Shown here: positions 1 to 7,666 of the stretch, one piece after another | How positions within the stretch are numbered: the first letter of the stretch is position 1 | How the letters are laid out: each line of letters starts with the position of its first letter | Assembly: GCF_002993285.1 (NCBI RefSeq) | Contig: NZ_CP027433.1 | Location: 1,054,001-1,118,000, forward strand | Reading direction: 5' to 3' | DNA from: Gordonia iterans | GTDB lineage: Bacteria > Actinomycetota > Actinomycetes > Mycobacteriales > Mycobacteriaceae | Length of the DNA: 64,000 nucleotides | The notes under the pieces: model-generated | Told to the model about the DNA's origin: nothing | Seen by the model: only the letters and a program-made list of their open reading frames with translations | Database searches by the model: none | Program-made: the position numbers and the translations under genes

Positions 1-261
1 CAACACCGCCGCACCGCGGCCCTCATCGCTGGTGACCACGTTCGCGCAATGGTGCCCGTGGATCCGGTACACGTAGAGGCGGTCGGCGGGTCCGTACATC
101 AGCTCCGAGCGCGGCGTGCGGGTGAAGGCGTGCGACGCCGGGTCGTCGGGGCCGTTGTACGCCTCGACCTCGGTGATGCGGGCGGCCACGCCGTCGTGCC
201 CGAAGATCACTGCGCCCAACAGTGCTCGCGCGGCGATGCACACACTAGGCTCATCAACCAT
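1..261 (-). CDS. mpg: DNA-3-methyladenine glycosylase (Mpg/AAG family), 3' part outside window
   Basis: Base-excision repair glycosylase that removes alkylated purines. Translated leftward from an ATG at 261-259, the protein begins [20 protein letters not shown]. It continues with [23 protein letters not shown] and [16 protein letters not shown], which are the conserved Mpg core (catalytic E of EVEAY, the S/T-x-x-MFGP loop, the YxYxxYGxHxCxNVV strand). About 87 codons are visible and the frame is open to the window edge. A GTG at 243 is an alternative start but would leave almost no N-terminus before the ALLG helix. The ATG at 261 overlaps, antisense, the ATG of the gene on the other strand. 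Family identity is seen in the sequence; substrate range is known only for the family. Confidence 0.82.
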   Translation of the reverse strand, partial: MVDEPSVCIAARALLGAVIFGHDGVAARITEVEAYNGPDDPASHAFTRTPRSELMYGPADRLYVYRIHGHHCANVVTSDEGRGAAVL

Positions 262-694
262 GGCCAAGACCAGTGACTCCATCCACGTAGAACTCAGCCC
301 GGAGGATACCTTCGCCGCGGCCTCCGACCTCGCTCGCTTCGACGAGTGGCTCGTGCTGCACGACGGCTGGCGGCGCGAGGTCCCGACCGAGCTCGCCGTC
401 GGCACCGAGGCGACCTCGGTGGTGAAAGCCAAGGGCACTCGGGTGCGCTTCGACTGGAAGATCGACACTTACGACCCGCCGCGCCGGGTCCGCTTCTCCG
501 GCAGCGGCAAGGGCGGTGTCAAGGCGAAGATCGACCTCACCGTCGAACCCGACGGCGACGGCTCCGAGGTGACCTTCCTGATCGATCTCGGCGGCCTCCC
601 GCTGATGGGCCCGGTCGGCAAGGCGGCGGCCAAGGCCGTCCACGGCGACATCCACAAGTCGCTGGAGAGGTTCAAGGCCACCTTCGTCCAGTAG
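260..694 (+). CDS. SRPBCC (START/Bet v1-like) family protein
   Basis: A 144-residue protein beginning [31 protein letters not shown], the usual entry into the helix-grip SRPBCC fold. It continues with alternating beta strands ([35 protein letters not shown]) and ends in a long helix ([18 protein letters not shown]). The pattern fits the small actinobacterial polyketide-cyclase/dehydrase-like SRPBCC group; the ligand is unknown. The ATG at 260 gives the first residue aligned with the fold; longer upstream starts would run through the divergent glycosylase gene. No Shine-Dalgarno sequence is visible. TAGGCT at 246-251 could be a -10 for a leaderless or nearly leaderless mRNA. Confidence 0.8.
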   Translation: MAKTSDSIHVELSPEDTFAAASDLARFDEWLVLHDGWRREVPTELAVGTEATSVVKAKGTRVRFDWKIDTYDPPRRVRFSGSGKGGVKAKIDLTVEPDGDGSEVTFLIDLGGLPLMGPVGKAAAKAVHGDIHKSLERFKATFVQ

Positions 695-776
695 GCCCGC
701 CAGAAAACCCGTTGAGCGCAGGCCGGGTCGCTCAGTACTCTCCTCCGGTGGCCGCACGCCGCCCCTCGATCCTGTC

Positions 777-872
777 GAGCTCCTTGAGCTTGTCCCGCTC
801 CTTGAGCCCGTCACGCTCCTTGAGCTTGTCGAGCTCCTTGAGCTTGTCGAGCTCCTTGAGCTTGTCGAAAGG
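777..872. repeat. 18-bp tandem repeat array, CTTGAG family (family A)
   Basis: Five 18-bp units based on GAGCTCCTTGAGCTTGTC run from 777 to 866 and end in GAAAGG at 867-872. The gap between the SRPBCC gene (stop 694) and the HNH gene (start 972) holds little else. The closing CTTGTCGAAAGG matches the arrays at 59877-60048 and 61512-61654. Minus-strand ORFs across it read DKLKELDKLKE and are artefacts of the repeat. Confidence 0.85.
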
Positions 873-971
873 GTTCGTGCGGCGGTCACCTGCTCGCGGC
901 CGCGCCGTCGCCGCGTATTTCCTGGTGAGAACGGCTCGTCGGGGTACCGTCCTGGGAGGAGGCACGGCGAC

Positions 972-1430
972 ATGGTGACACAGGCGATCGACCGAATACC
1001 CGTGGTGGTGCGCAACGCGGACAACGCGGTGCTGCACTGCCGCCCGTTCCGGGACGTGGTGGGCCAGTTGCTCGACGAGAAGGTCTGGGTGCTGTCCGGC
1101 TACGATCCGCCGATCATCGCGCATGCGCCGTCGCTGGCGATCGAGGTACCGCGCGAGGTGATCCTGCGCGAGTACGTCTACCGGCCGTACATCGAGCAGG
1201 ACCGCACCACCCGCGACAAGGTCCTGCGCCGGGACAAGCATCTGTGCGCCTACTGCGGCGGCCGCGCCGACACCTGGGACCACGTGATGCCGGTGTCCCG
1301 CGGCGGCGGCAACACCTGGTTCAACTGTGTCGCCGCCTGCGGTCCGTGCAACTGGGACAAGGGTGACCGCACACCCGAGGAGGCGCGGATGCGCCTGCTC
1401 TGGGAGCCGTACCGCCCCGTCTGGGCCTGA
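972..1430 (+). CDS. HNH endonuclease
   Basis: A 152-residue protein whose C-terminal half is an HNH module with a treble-clef zinc site. CAYCGG at about residue 93 is followed by DTWDHVMPVSRGGGNTWFNCV (the DH of the HNH motif, then N), and then CGPCNWDKGDRTPEEA. The last element, CxxCNxxKGxRTPEEA, is typical of the actinobacterial stand-alone HNH proteins related to McrA/phage HNH nucleases. The N-terminal 80 residues are a conserved extension without a recognised domain. The ATG at 972 is preceded by GGGAGGAGG (954-962) at good spacing. Cellular role unknown; it is isolated between a repeat array and the zinc locus. Confidence 0.88.
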   Translation: MVTQAIDRIPVVVRNADNAVLHCRPFRDVVGQLLDEKVWVLSGYDPPIIAHAPSLAIEVPREVILREYVYRPYIEQDRTTRDKVLRRDKHLCAYCGGRADTWDHVMPVSRGGGNTWFNCVAACGPCNWDKGDRTPEEARMRLLWEPYRPVWA

Positions 1431-1458
1431 CTCCGGCCCGACCTCGTCGGCCGGGCGC

Positions 1459-2382
1459 CTACCTCAATCCGTCGGTGATTCTCTGCGTGTTCACCGTCAT
1501 CATCCCGAGGTAGGTCCCGGCCTCGGTTCCGGGCTCATCGAGCGACTCGGAGTACAGCGGAACGATCTTCACATCGCGGCCGGTCTCCTTGGCCAGCGCG
1601 GCGGCGAGCTTGTCGGGATGAGACGTGTCGACGAAGACGGCGGGGACGTCGTACCTGTCGATGGCGCCGGTCAGCGACGCCAGGTCGGAACTGCTCGGCG
1701 AGGCGAGGGTGGTGCCGCCGGGAATGATCGCGCCGATCACCTCGAAGCCGAAGCGCTGTGCCAGGTAGCCGAACACGTGGTGGTTGGTCACCAGGCGCTT
1801 GCGATCGGCCGGGATGATGCTGAACTGTGCGGTCATGTCGTTCGTGAGCTCGGTGAGCTCTCCGAGGTAGTCGTCGATCTGCCCGTTCAGCTGTGCGGTG
1901 TCGACGTCGGTCACGTTCTCAGCGAGCACCGGGCGCAGGGCCGAGACCACCATCTTCATCCGGTCCGGGTCGGTCCAGAAATGGGGGTCCAGGGTGCCGA
2001 CCGCGTCGCCCGACGCGTACTTGATCGGATCGGCGTGGGCGCCCGCCTCGAACACCGGGACACCGGCCCTGCGGGCCGCCTCGACGTGCTGGGCGATGCC
2101 CTCTTCCAGTCCGAGGCCGTTGTAGACGACGAGATCGGCGTTGCGCATCCGGTTGGCCTCCTGCGCGGAGATGCCGAACGAGTGCGGGTCCGCGTTCGGC
2201 TTCATCAGCACGGTCACCTCGGCCTGGTCGCCGACGAGCTCGGAGACGACGTTGCCGAGAATGTTGGTGGTGACGACGATCCTCGGCCGGTCGCCGGAGC
2301 CGTCGCCGCAGGCGGTCAGGCAGAGGGCCGCCAGCAGCGCGGTCAGCAGGGCGGCGAGGAATCTGCTCGTCTGGCGGCTCAT
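1459..2382 (-). CDS. aztC: Zinc ABC transporter substrate-binding lipoprotein AztC
   Basis: Cluster A-I (ZnuA/AztC-type) metal-binding lipoprotein of 307 residues that captures extracytoplasmic zinc for the AztAB transporter. The N-terminus is a signal peptide with a lipobox (LCLTACGD). The three expected His ligands are visible in NADPHSFGIS, DPHFWTDP and TNHHVFGYL, and the acidic ligand in VDTSHPD. This is the HHHD set of zinc-specific AztC. The long His-rich loop of ZnuA proteins is absent, which is usual when an AztD chaperone is present. The ATG at 2382 overlaps the stop of aztD by ATGA, so the two are translationally coupled. It is the last gene of the aztB-aztD-aztC transcript. Confidence 0.9.
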   Translation of the reverse strand: MSRQTSRFLAALLTALLAALCLTACGDGSGDRPRIVVTTNILGNVVSELVGDQAEVTVLMKPNADPHSFGISAQEANRMRNADLVVYNGLGLEEGIAQHVEAARRAGVPVFEAGAHADPIKYASGDAVGTLDPHFWTDPDRMKMVVSALRPVLAENVTDVDTAQLNGQIDDYLGELTELTNDMTAQFSIIPADRKRLVTNHHVFGYLAQRFGFEVIGAIIPGGTTLASPSSSDLASLTGAIDRYDVPAVFVDTSHPDKLAAALAKETGRDVKIVPLYSESLDEPGTEAGTYLGMMTVNTQRITDGLR

Positions 2383-3548
2383 CGTCCCACCTCCACCAGG
2401 AGGTCGGGGGTGCTCGTCGTCTTCAGGGTGCGGGCGATCCGCACGTCGTCGGCGTAGTCGATCTCCACGATGGTCTTGGTGCCGGCGGCGTTGACGTAGG
2501 CGCGCGAGGTGTCGGCGACGATCGTCGCGGTTCCGGAGGCGCCGGGGATCGCGGAGTCGGCGATCGGCTCGCCGGACGGAGCCCGCAGCGAGCGGAGGGT
2601 GCCGTCGGCGTCGAGGACCAGCACGACGTCGTCGCGGCCGGTGCCGAACGCCGCGGCCACCTCGCCGGGCGCGGGCAGCCAGGTCAGGGTCTCCGCGGAC
2701 GAATCGAGGGCCCACGCTCCGTGCGCCGCATGCGCCGCCGCGGCGTTGCTGCGCGGTCGGTTGCCGAAGGCGGTGGCTCGCTCGTGGTCGGGCGCGTAGG
2801 GGAGCACCTCGCCGCTCACCGCGGTGCCGTCGAGCGAGAAGAGCACGATGCCGTCGGCGCAACTCACCGCGACTCTGTTCTTCAGCAGTGCCGAACCGCC
2901 GGGCTCCCGGCAGGGCTGGCGAGCGCCCTTCGCTCCGCCCGTGTCGTCGGTGAACTCGATGTGTCCGTCCCGGGCGAGCAGCAGTCCGTCGGAGTACGGC
3001 ACGGCGAAGCCCGCGTCGTCGTTCGTCTCGATGGTGCCGACCTCGGAGATCTTCCCGTCGGCCTCCATGTCCTTGCGGTTCAGGACGCGGACCTCGCCGT
3101 CGGCGGTGCCGATGGCGACCAGCCCGCCCTGGCCGGCGACCGAGGTGGCCTCGGATCCGAGGGTGACGGTGCCGATGTTCTTCGCCGGCGCCTGATAGAA
3201 GTGCACGTGGTCGCCGTGGTCGACGGTCCAGCGGCCGCTGTCGACGATCTCCACCGTCGCACCGTCGATCGCGTAGACGAAGCGGCCGTCCTCATGCAGG
3301 CTTGACGCGGCGACGGAGAGTTGCACGTCGTCGGTCTCCTCGGTCACCGGATCGAGCAGGTGCAGGGTGCGCCCACCGTCTTCGGCGTAGGCGAGGGCGA
3401 CCTGCGGATCGGCCTTCTCCTGCGCGCCTTCGACGTAGCCGTGCGGGGTGGCCTCGGTGTTCTCGGAGTCACCGGCGTCGCTGCAGCCGGTCAGGACGAG
3501 CAGTGCGGCGGCAGCGGAGGCGGCCAGCGCTCTAGTGCGCGAGGGCAT
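2379..3548 (-). CDS. aztD: Zinc metallochaperone AztD (secreted lipoprotein, WD40-like propeller)
   Basis: A 389-residue exported lipoprotein (signal peptide, lipobox LVLTGCSD). After the signal comes HGYVEGAQE, matching the conserved His/Glu N-terminal metal-binding segment of AztD. The rest is beta-propeller sequence with short strand-turn repeats (for example GGLVAIGTADGEVRVL and GRTLHLLDP). In Paracoccus AztD hands zinc directly to AztC; that function is inferred here from family and position. It overlaps the end of aztB by 17 bp and the start of aztC by 4 bp. Similar annotations as a generic hypothetical or PQQ-like propeller protein would be less specific. Confidence 0.87.
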   Translation of the reverse strand: MPSRTRALAASAAAALLVLTGCSDAGDSENTEATPHGYVEGAQEKADPQVALAYAEDGGRTLHLLDPVTEETDDVQLSVAASSLHEDGRFVYAIDGATVEIVDSGRWTVDHGDHVHFYQAPAKNIGTVTLGSEATSVAGQGGLVAIGTADGEVRVLNRKDMEADGKISEVGTIETNDDAGFAVPYSDGLLLARDGHIEFTDDTGGAKGARQPCREPGGSALLKNRVAVSCADGIVLFSLDGTAVSGEVLPYAPDHERATAFGNRPRSNAAAAHAAHGAWALDSSAETLTWLPAPGEVAAAFGTGRDDVVLVLDADGTLRSLRAPSGEPIADSAIPGASGTATIVADTSRAYVNAAGTKTIVEIDYADDVRIARTLKTTSTPDLLVEVGR

Positions 3549-4413
3549 CGGAATCCTCTTTCGTGGGGGTCGGGGAGGTCGCGGTGGGGCGGCGCAGTCG
3601 AGGGACGGCCGATCGCAGGATCAGGGCGAGGAAGAACGTTCCGACGGCGACGACGGCGATGGTCGCGCCCGCCGCGGTGGACGCGTGCCAGGAGATGAGC
3701 AGGCCGATGACGGTGGCCAGGCTGCCGAGGACGAAGGCCGTCGCCATCGCGACCGGCACTCGCCGGACGAAGAGCATGGCGGTGGCCGAGGGCGCGACCA
3801 GCATGCCGAAGGCAAGCAGGGTGCCGACGACGCTGAACGCGCCGGCCATGGTGATCGCGAGCAGCACCACCATCGTCAGGTTGGCGGCCTTGGGGTGCAG
3901 CCCGAGGGTGTGGGCCTTGCGCTCGTCGAAGGTCACCGCCAGGAACGACCGGTAGCAGACGACGGTCACCACGGCGACGATCGCGACCAGGATCGCGAGC
4001 CGGACGAGGTCGGCCCGGTCGATGGCGAGGACGTCGCCGAACAGGAACGCGGTCAGGTCGGTCGCGAACGACGCCGAGTGCGACACGATGATCACACCGA
4101 TCGCGAGGAGCCCGACGAAGAGCAGTCCGATCGAGGTGTCGCGGCCGAAGTCCCGGCTGGTGCGCATGGCTTCCAGGCCCAGAACCATCACGATGGAGCT
4201 GAGGGCGGCGCCGACCACCAGATCGATGCCGAGCAGGGCGGCGATCGCGACCCCCGGCAGCATGGCGTGACTCATCGCCTCTCCCAGGAACGCCATCCCG
4301 CGGGCGATCACCCACACCCCGACTAGCGCGCAGACCGCGGCCAGCAGGATGCCGCCGATCAGCGCGCGCAGCACGAAGCCGACGGTGAGGGGTTCGAGGA
4401 GGAGGTCCAGCAC
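3532..4413 (-). CDS. aztB: Zinc ABC transporter permease AztB
   Basis: ABC-3/ZnuB-family integral membrane subunit, about 293 residues and roughly eight hydrophobic segments. The N-terminal LLLEPLTVGFVLRALIGG and VWVIARGMAFLGEAMSHAMLPGVA are signature segments of AztB/ZnuB/MntB permeases. I chose GTG 4413 (VLDLLLEPLTVGF) over GTG 4449 for two reasons. Family members start close to DLLLEP, and TATCCT on the minus strand (4425-4420) lies 6 bp before this GTG as a leaderless -10. The longer start would put the protein upstream of that promoter. It is the first gene of the aztB-aztD-aztC operon. Confidence 0.9.
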   Translation of the reverse strand: MLDLLLEPLTVGFVLRALIGGILLAAVCALVGVWVIARGMAFLGEAMSHAMLPGVAIAALLGIDLVVGAALSSIVMVLGLEAMRTSRDFGRDTSIGLLFVGLLAIGVIIVSHSASFATDLTAFLFGDVLAIDRADLVRLAILVAIVAVVTVVCYRSFLAVTFDERKAHTLGLHPKAANLTMVVLLAITMAGAFSVVGTLLAFGMLVAPSATAMLFVRRVPVAMATAFVLGSLATVIGLLISWHASTAAGATIAVVAVGTFFLALILRSAVPRLRRPTATSPTPTKEDSDALAH

Positions 4414-4419
4414 CCTGCT

Positions 4420-4425
4420 AGGATA
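4420..4425 (-). promoter_or_regulatory. -10 element of aztB (leaderless)
   Basis: TATCCT read on the minus strand, followed by six bases and then GTG at 4413. The hexamer overlaps the edge of the Fur/Zur-like dyad at 4422-4440, so a bound repressor would cover the promoter. Confidence 0.55.
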
Positions 4426-4440
4426 ATGGTTGTCATTACC
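4422..4440. promoter_or_regulatory. Fur-family (probably Zur) operator between aztB and aztA
   Basis: GATAATGGTTGTCATTACC contains the dyad TAATG-N5-CATTA and matches 14 of 19 positions of the classical Fur box (GATAATGATAATCATTATC). It sits between the divergent aztB and aztA starts. Zinc-uptake loci are normally repressed by the Fur paralogue Zur, so Zur is the inferred ligand. The dyad is seen in the sequence; the regulator is inference. Confidence 0.65.
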
Positions 4441-4466
4441 AATAAACACGGAGAGGTACGACGCGG

Positions 4467-5123
4467 GTGGCCGGATACGCGGTGCGCGGGCTGGAGTTCG
4501 GCTACACGGCCGAAGCGATCTTCGGCGGATTCGACGCCGACTTTCCCGCCGGGGAGGTGACCGCGCTGATCGGCGCGAACGGCTCGGGCAAGAGCACCCT
4601 CATCAACCTCGTCGTCGGACTGCTCCGTCCGTCGGGCGGCAGTGTGGATCCGCGTCCGGTGCGGCCGGCCCTGCTGGCCCAGCGCACCGAGCACATCGAC
4701 GGGCTGCCGCTCACGGTGCGCGACTGTGTCAGCATGGGCCGGTTCGGTTCGGTGCCCTTCTGGAAGCCGCTCGGCAAGCCCGACCGGGCGCTGGTCGTCG
4801 AAATGATCGAGCGGGTCGGGATGACGCCGTATACGGGGCAGCGGCTGCGCGACCTGTCGGGCGGGCAGCGGCAGCGCGTGATGATCGCGCAGACCATGGT
4901 GCAGGAAGCCGGGCTCTATCTGCTCGACGAGCCGTCCACCGCGCTCGACGTCGCCGGGCGTGAGATGCTGTTCGGGCTCCTCCGCGAGAAGGCCGAGCGC
5001 GGCGCTGCCGTCGTGCTCGCCACGCACGACGCCGACGAGGTGGCCTTCGCCGACCGCGTGGTCGATCTCGGTGGCGGCCTGGCGACCATCCGCCCGGCGC
5101 GTTCGGCGGCGCTGGCCGGCTGA
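4467..5123 (+). CDS. aztA: Zinc ABC transporter ATP-binding protein AztA
   Basis: A 218-residue ABC ATPase that powers zinc import through AztB. Walker A GANGSGKST is at about residues 36-44, the signature LSGGQRQR at 130-137, Walker B GLYLLDEP at 149-156 and the H-loop ATHD at about 186-189. The GTG at 4467 has GGAGAGG at 4450-4456. It is transcribed divergently from aztB-aztD-aztC across the shared Fur-like dyad, so both halves of the transporter would respond to the same regulator. The short length fits AztA rather than longer ZnuC proteins. Confidence 0.92.
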   Translation: MAGYAVRGLEFGYTAEAIFGGFDADFPAGEVTALIGANGSGKSTLINLVVGLLRPSGGSVDPRPVRPALLAQRTEHIDGLPLTVRDCVSMGRFGSVPFWKPLGKPDRALVVEMIERVGMTPYTGQRLRDLSGGQRQRVMIAQTMVQEAGLYLLDEPSTALDVAGREMLFGLLREKAERGAAVVLATHDADEVAFADRVVDLGGGLATIRPARSAALAG

Positions 5124-5306
5124 GGCCCCGCGCCCGCTGTGTCCGGTCTCCTCCGGGCGGAAGACGCCACCGATGCCTGCCCGGAATGGCCTGACGTAGA
5201 CTCACCTATCGCAGGCCGACGACCCCAATGAGCGCGGCCTGCACCGGACTGAGCCGGTCGGAGGAGGCGGAAGCCTCAACTTCCTCCACAACTTCCGCCA
5301 GTCCCC

Positions 5307-5382
5307 GCTCTCGTAGCTCAGGGGATAGAGCACCGCTCTCCTAAAGCGGGTGTCGCAGGTTCGAATCCTGCCGGGAGCACCA
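5307..5382 (+). tRNA. tRNA-Arg (anticodon CCU)
   Basis: Complete cloverleaf. Acceptor stem GCTCTCG pairs with CGGGAGC, the D arm is GCTC-AGGGGAT-AGAGC, the anticodon arm CCGCT-CTCCTAA-AGCGG has CCT at positions 34-36, and the T arm is GCAGG-TTCGAAT-CCTGC. Discriminator A is followed by an encoded CCA (5380-5382). It reads the rare AGG codon. It stands alone between aztA and the sunset-domain gene. The 183-bp gap upstream shows an 8-bp inverted repeat (GCAGGCCG/CGGCCTGC, about 5211-5242) and nothing else I recognise. Confidence 0.97.
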
Positions 5383-5456
5383 CCGTGTTGGCCGAAACGC
5401 CGCAGGCCTGGGCGGTGCGCCTCGCCGGAACCGATAGGATCCCGCGCAGGGCCCCG

Positions 5457-6071
5457 ATGAGCGGAGACACGATGATCCCCATGACGCTGGCATCGCCGGT
5501 ACTGCACCTGGCCGAGGAAGGCGGTGGCTCCGGCGGCTCCGGCTGGTGGTGGCTGCTCCTGCTGCTGATCATTCCGGTGGCGGCCGGCGGGTGGCTGTAC
5601 GCCAAGCGCGATCGCACCAAGGACCAGATCGTCCATCCACCGCGCCCGGAGTCGAACGATCCCGGACTGCCGAAGGTGAACCTGGCTGCGACGGCGCCGG
5701 ATCCGCTTCCGCAGGCGCCGACGCCCCCGGCCGGCCCGGTGTCGGGAGGAACGGCGGAGGTGTCGCTGAATCCGGCGCCGGCTCCGAAGCGGACCGTCAC
5801 CGGCGACGGTGTCGGCTCGTACCTGAACGCCGACGGCGAGCGCGTCCCGGTCCCGATCGGCGGTCATCTGCCGTTGGTCGCCGATGCTCAGCAGGCGCCG
5901 GACGGTTACCCGATCAAGGGCGATGCCGACACCGGCCTCTATCACGTGCCCGACGACCCCTGGTTCGGTGACGTGATCGCCGCGGTGTGGCTGGCCAGCG
6001 AACCGGCCGCCCGCGCCGCCGGATTCAAGCGCGCCGGCACCGCACCCGAGCAGGGCGCCGAAGAGTCATGA
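5457..6071 (+). CDS. Membrane protein with C-terminal sunset domain (ArfC-like)
   Basis: About 204 residues. After a short Gly/Ser-rich extracytoplasmic N-terminus there is one transmembrane helix (WWWLLLLLIIPVAAGGWLYA), a long Pro/Ala-rich linker and a C-terminal motif YPIKGDADTGLYHVPDDPWFGDVIAAVWLASEPAARAAGF (split here: YPIKGDADTGLYHVP, then DPWFGDVIAAVWLAS, then AARAAGF). This is the sunset domain found in actinobacterial ArfC-type channel accessory proteins. Starts at 5457 (GCGCAGG at 5444-5450) and 5472 (CGGAG upstream) are both plausible. The stop overlaps the next ATG (ATGA), so it is coupled to the SDR gene. Molecular role unknown. Confidence 0.7.
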   Translation: MSGDTMIPMTLASPVLHLAEEGGGSGGSGWWWLLLLLIIPVAAGGWLYAKRDRTKDQIVHPPRPESNDPGLPKVNLAATAPDPLPQAPTPPAGPVSGGTAEVSLNPAPAPKRTVTGDGVGSYLNADGERVPVPIGGHLPLVADAQQAPDGYPIKGDADTGLYHVPDDPWFGDVIAAVWLASEPAARAAGFKRAGTAPEQGAEES

Positions 6072-6889
6072 GCACCCAGAATCGATCCCAGACGGTCCTG
6101 GTGACCGGTGCCACCAGCGGCATCGGGGCCGAAGTGGCACGACAGTTCGCCGCCGCCGGGCACCGCGTGTACGGCACCGGCCGCAATCCCGACGCCGTCA
6201 AGGACCCGATCCCCGGGGTCACCTACGTCCGCCTGGACAACGCGGATCTCTCGACGGCGCAGACCTGCGCCGACGAAGTCGGGCCCGTTGACATCCTGAT
6301 CAACAATGCCGGAGAGAGTCACGCGGGAGCGTTCGAAGACACCCCGATGGACGAGATCGAACGCATCTTCGCGGTCAATGTCTTCGGTCCCGTCGCCCTC
6401 ACGAAGGCGGTGCTTCCCGGCATGCGGGAACGACGGCGCGGCACCGTGATCATGGTCGGGTCGATGCTCTCGAGTTTCCCGATCGCCTTCCGGTCCACGT
6501 ATGCCGCAACCAAGTCCGCGGTCAAGGCCTACGCTCTGGCGCTGCGCCGCGAAGTGGCTCCGTACGGGATCCGGGTGATCTCCGTGGAACCGGGCACCAT
6601 CGCCACCGGTATCGGCACGCGCCGCACCGTCCACATCGGCGACGACTCTCCCTACGCCGACGAGTACGCGATCGTGGCCGAGACCACCGCCGAGAACGAG
6701 ACCAAGGGGATCTCCGCCGAGGCAATGGCCGAGCAGATCGTCAGCGCAGCGCTCGCCGAGAAACCGAAGCCGTTCTACGCCCGGGGGAATCGCGCACCGG
6801 TGGTCTTCTTCCTGCGCCGACTCGTACCCCGCCAGATGGTGCTCGACCTGAGTTCACGCGTCCACGGACTGACGAAGATCCGCGCCTGA
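6068..6889 (+). CDS. Short-chain dehydrogenase/reductase (classical SDR)
   Basis: A 273-residue classical SDR. Nucleotide-binding TGATSGIG is near residue 14, the structural NNAG follows DILIN, the catalytic Ser lies in VGSMLSS, and YAATK carries Tyr and Lys. The product NADP(H)- or NAD(H)-dependent oxidoreductase has no substrate assignable from sequence. The C-terminus (FLRRLVPRQMVLDLSSRVHGLTKI) resembles mycobacterial SDRs acting on lipids. It overlaps the sunset gene by ATGA and the following cobF by TGATG, so the three probably form one operon. Confidence 0.88.
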   Translation: MSTQNRSQTVLVTGATSGIGAEVARQFAAAGHRVYGTGRNPDAVKDPIPGVTYVRLDNADLSTAQTCADEVGPVDILINNAGESHAGAFEDTPMDEIERIFAVNVFGPVALTKAVLPGMRERRRGTVIMVGSMLSSFPIAFRSTYAATKSAVKAYALALRREVAPYGIRVISVEPGTIATGIGTRRTVHIGDDSPYADEYAIVAETTAENETKGISAEAMAEQIVSAALAEKPKPFYARGNRAPVVFFLRRLVPRQMVLDLSSRVHGLTKIRA

Positions 6890-7659
6890 TGCCAAGCGGC
6901 GCAACAGCTGTCACGCTGCGCGTCATCGGCATCGGCCCGGGTGGCCCTCGGCAGATCACCCTCGAAGCGATCGATGCCATCGTCGACACCGACGTGTTCT
7001 TCTTGCTGGACAAGGGATCCCGGGTCGGGCAGCTCACCCAGGCGCGACAGGCCTTCATCGACCGGTATGCGCGCGAGGGCCATCGGGTGGTCACGGTCGA
7101 CGACCCTCCGCGCGACCGTGACCCCGACGACTACGAAGCCGAAGTCCGCCGCTGGCACCTCGCGCGGGTCGACGCGCTCGAAGCGGCGATCGGGGCCGCA
7201 TTGCCCGGCGGCGGGTCCGGAGCCTTCCTGGTGTGGGGCGATCCGGCGCTCTACGACTCGACGCTCCGCCTCACCGATCAGCTCGCCGAGCGTGCCGGCC
7301 TGAACCTCGCGGTTGAAGTGATTCCGGGAGTCACCAGCCCGTCGGCGCTGACCGCTGCGCACGGGATCGTCGCGCACGACGTCGGCGAACCCGTGCTGAT
7401 CACCACCGGCCGCCGCCTGGCGGAGACGCCCGCGGGCGCCGACGCGAACCAGATCGTGATGCTCGATTCCCACCTGTCGTTCACGGAGACCGCCGCGCCG
7501 GACGACGAGATCTACTGGGGTGCGAACCTCGGGACCCCGGAGCAACTCGTGATCAGCGGGCGCGTGGGTGACGTCGCCGACGAGATCGTCCGTGCGCGCA
7601 GCGATCTCCGCGCGCGCACCGGCTGGGTGATGGACGTGTACCTGCTCCGGAAGCGCTGA
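6889..7659 (+). CDS. cobF: Precorrin-6A synthase (deacetylating) CobF
   Basis: SAM-dependent C-1 methyltransferase/deacylase of the aerobic cobalamin pathway: precorrin-5 to precorrin-6A with loss of acetate. The 256-residue protein begins LRVIGIGPGGPRQITLEAIDAI, the tetrapyrrole methylase fold. The CobF-specific FFLLDKGSR, FLVWGDPALYDSTLRL, EVIPGVTSPSALTAAH and ITTGRRLAETP follow. No other cob gene is in the window, so this one is detached from the main corrin cluster, as is common in mycobacteria. The ATG overlaps the stop of the SDR gene. Convergent with cysQ. Confidence 0.9.
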   Translation: MPSGATAVTLRVIGIGPGGPRQITLEAIDAIVDTDVFFLLDKGSRVGQLTQARQAFIDRYAREGHRVVTVDDPPRDRDPDDYEAEVRRWHLARVDALEAAIGAALPGGGSGAFLVWGDPALYDSTLRLTDQLAERAGLNLAVEVIPGVTSPSALTAAHGIVAHDVGEPVLITTGRRLAETPAGADANQIVMLDSHLSFTETAAPDDEIYWGANLGTPEQLVISGRVGDVADEIVRARSDLRARTGWVMDVYLLRKR

Positions 7660-7666
7660 CCCGGCG

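Noticed and set aside
732..1283. Minus-strand 183-codon open frame reading DKLKELDKLKE
   Set aside because: It is the translation of the 18-bp repeat array plus the antisense of the HNH gene; no family resemblance and no start signal.
6889..7659. Cobalamin riboswitch expected near cobF
   Set aside because: cobF overlaps the stop of the preceding SDR gene, so there is no leader in which a riboswitch could fold.
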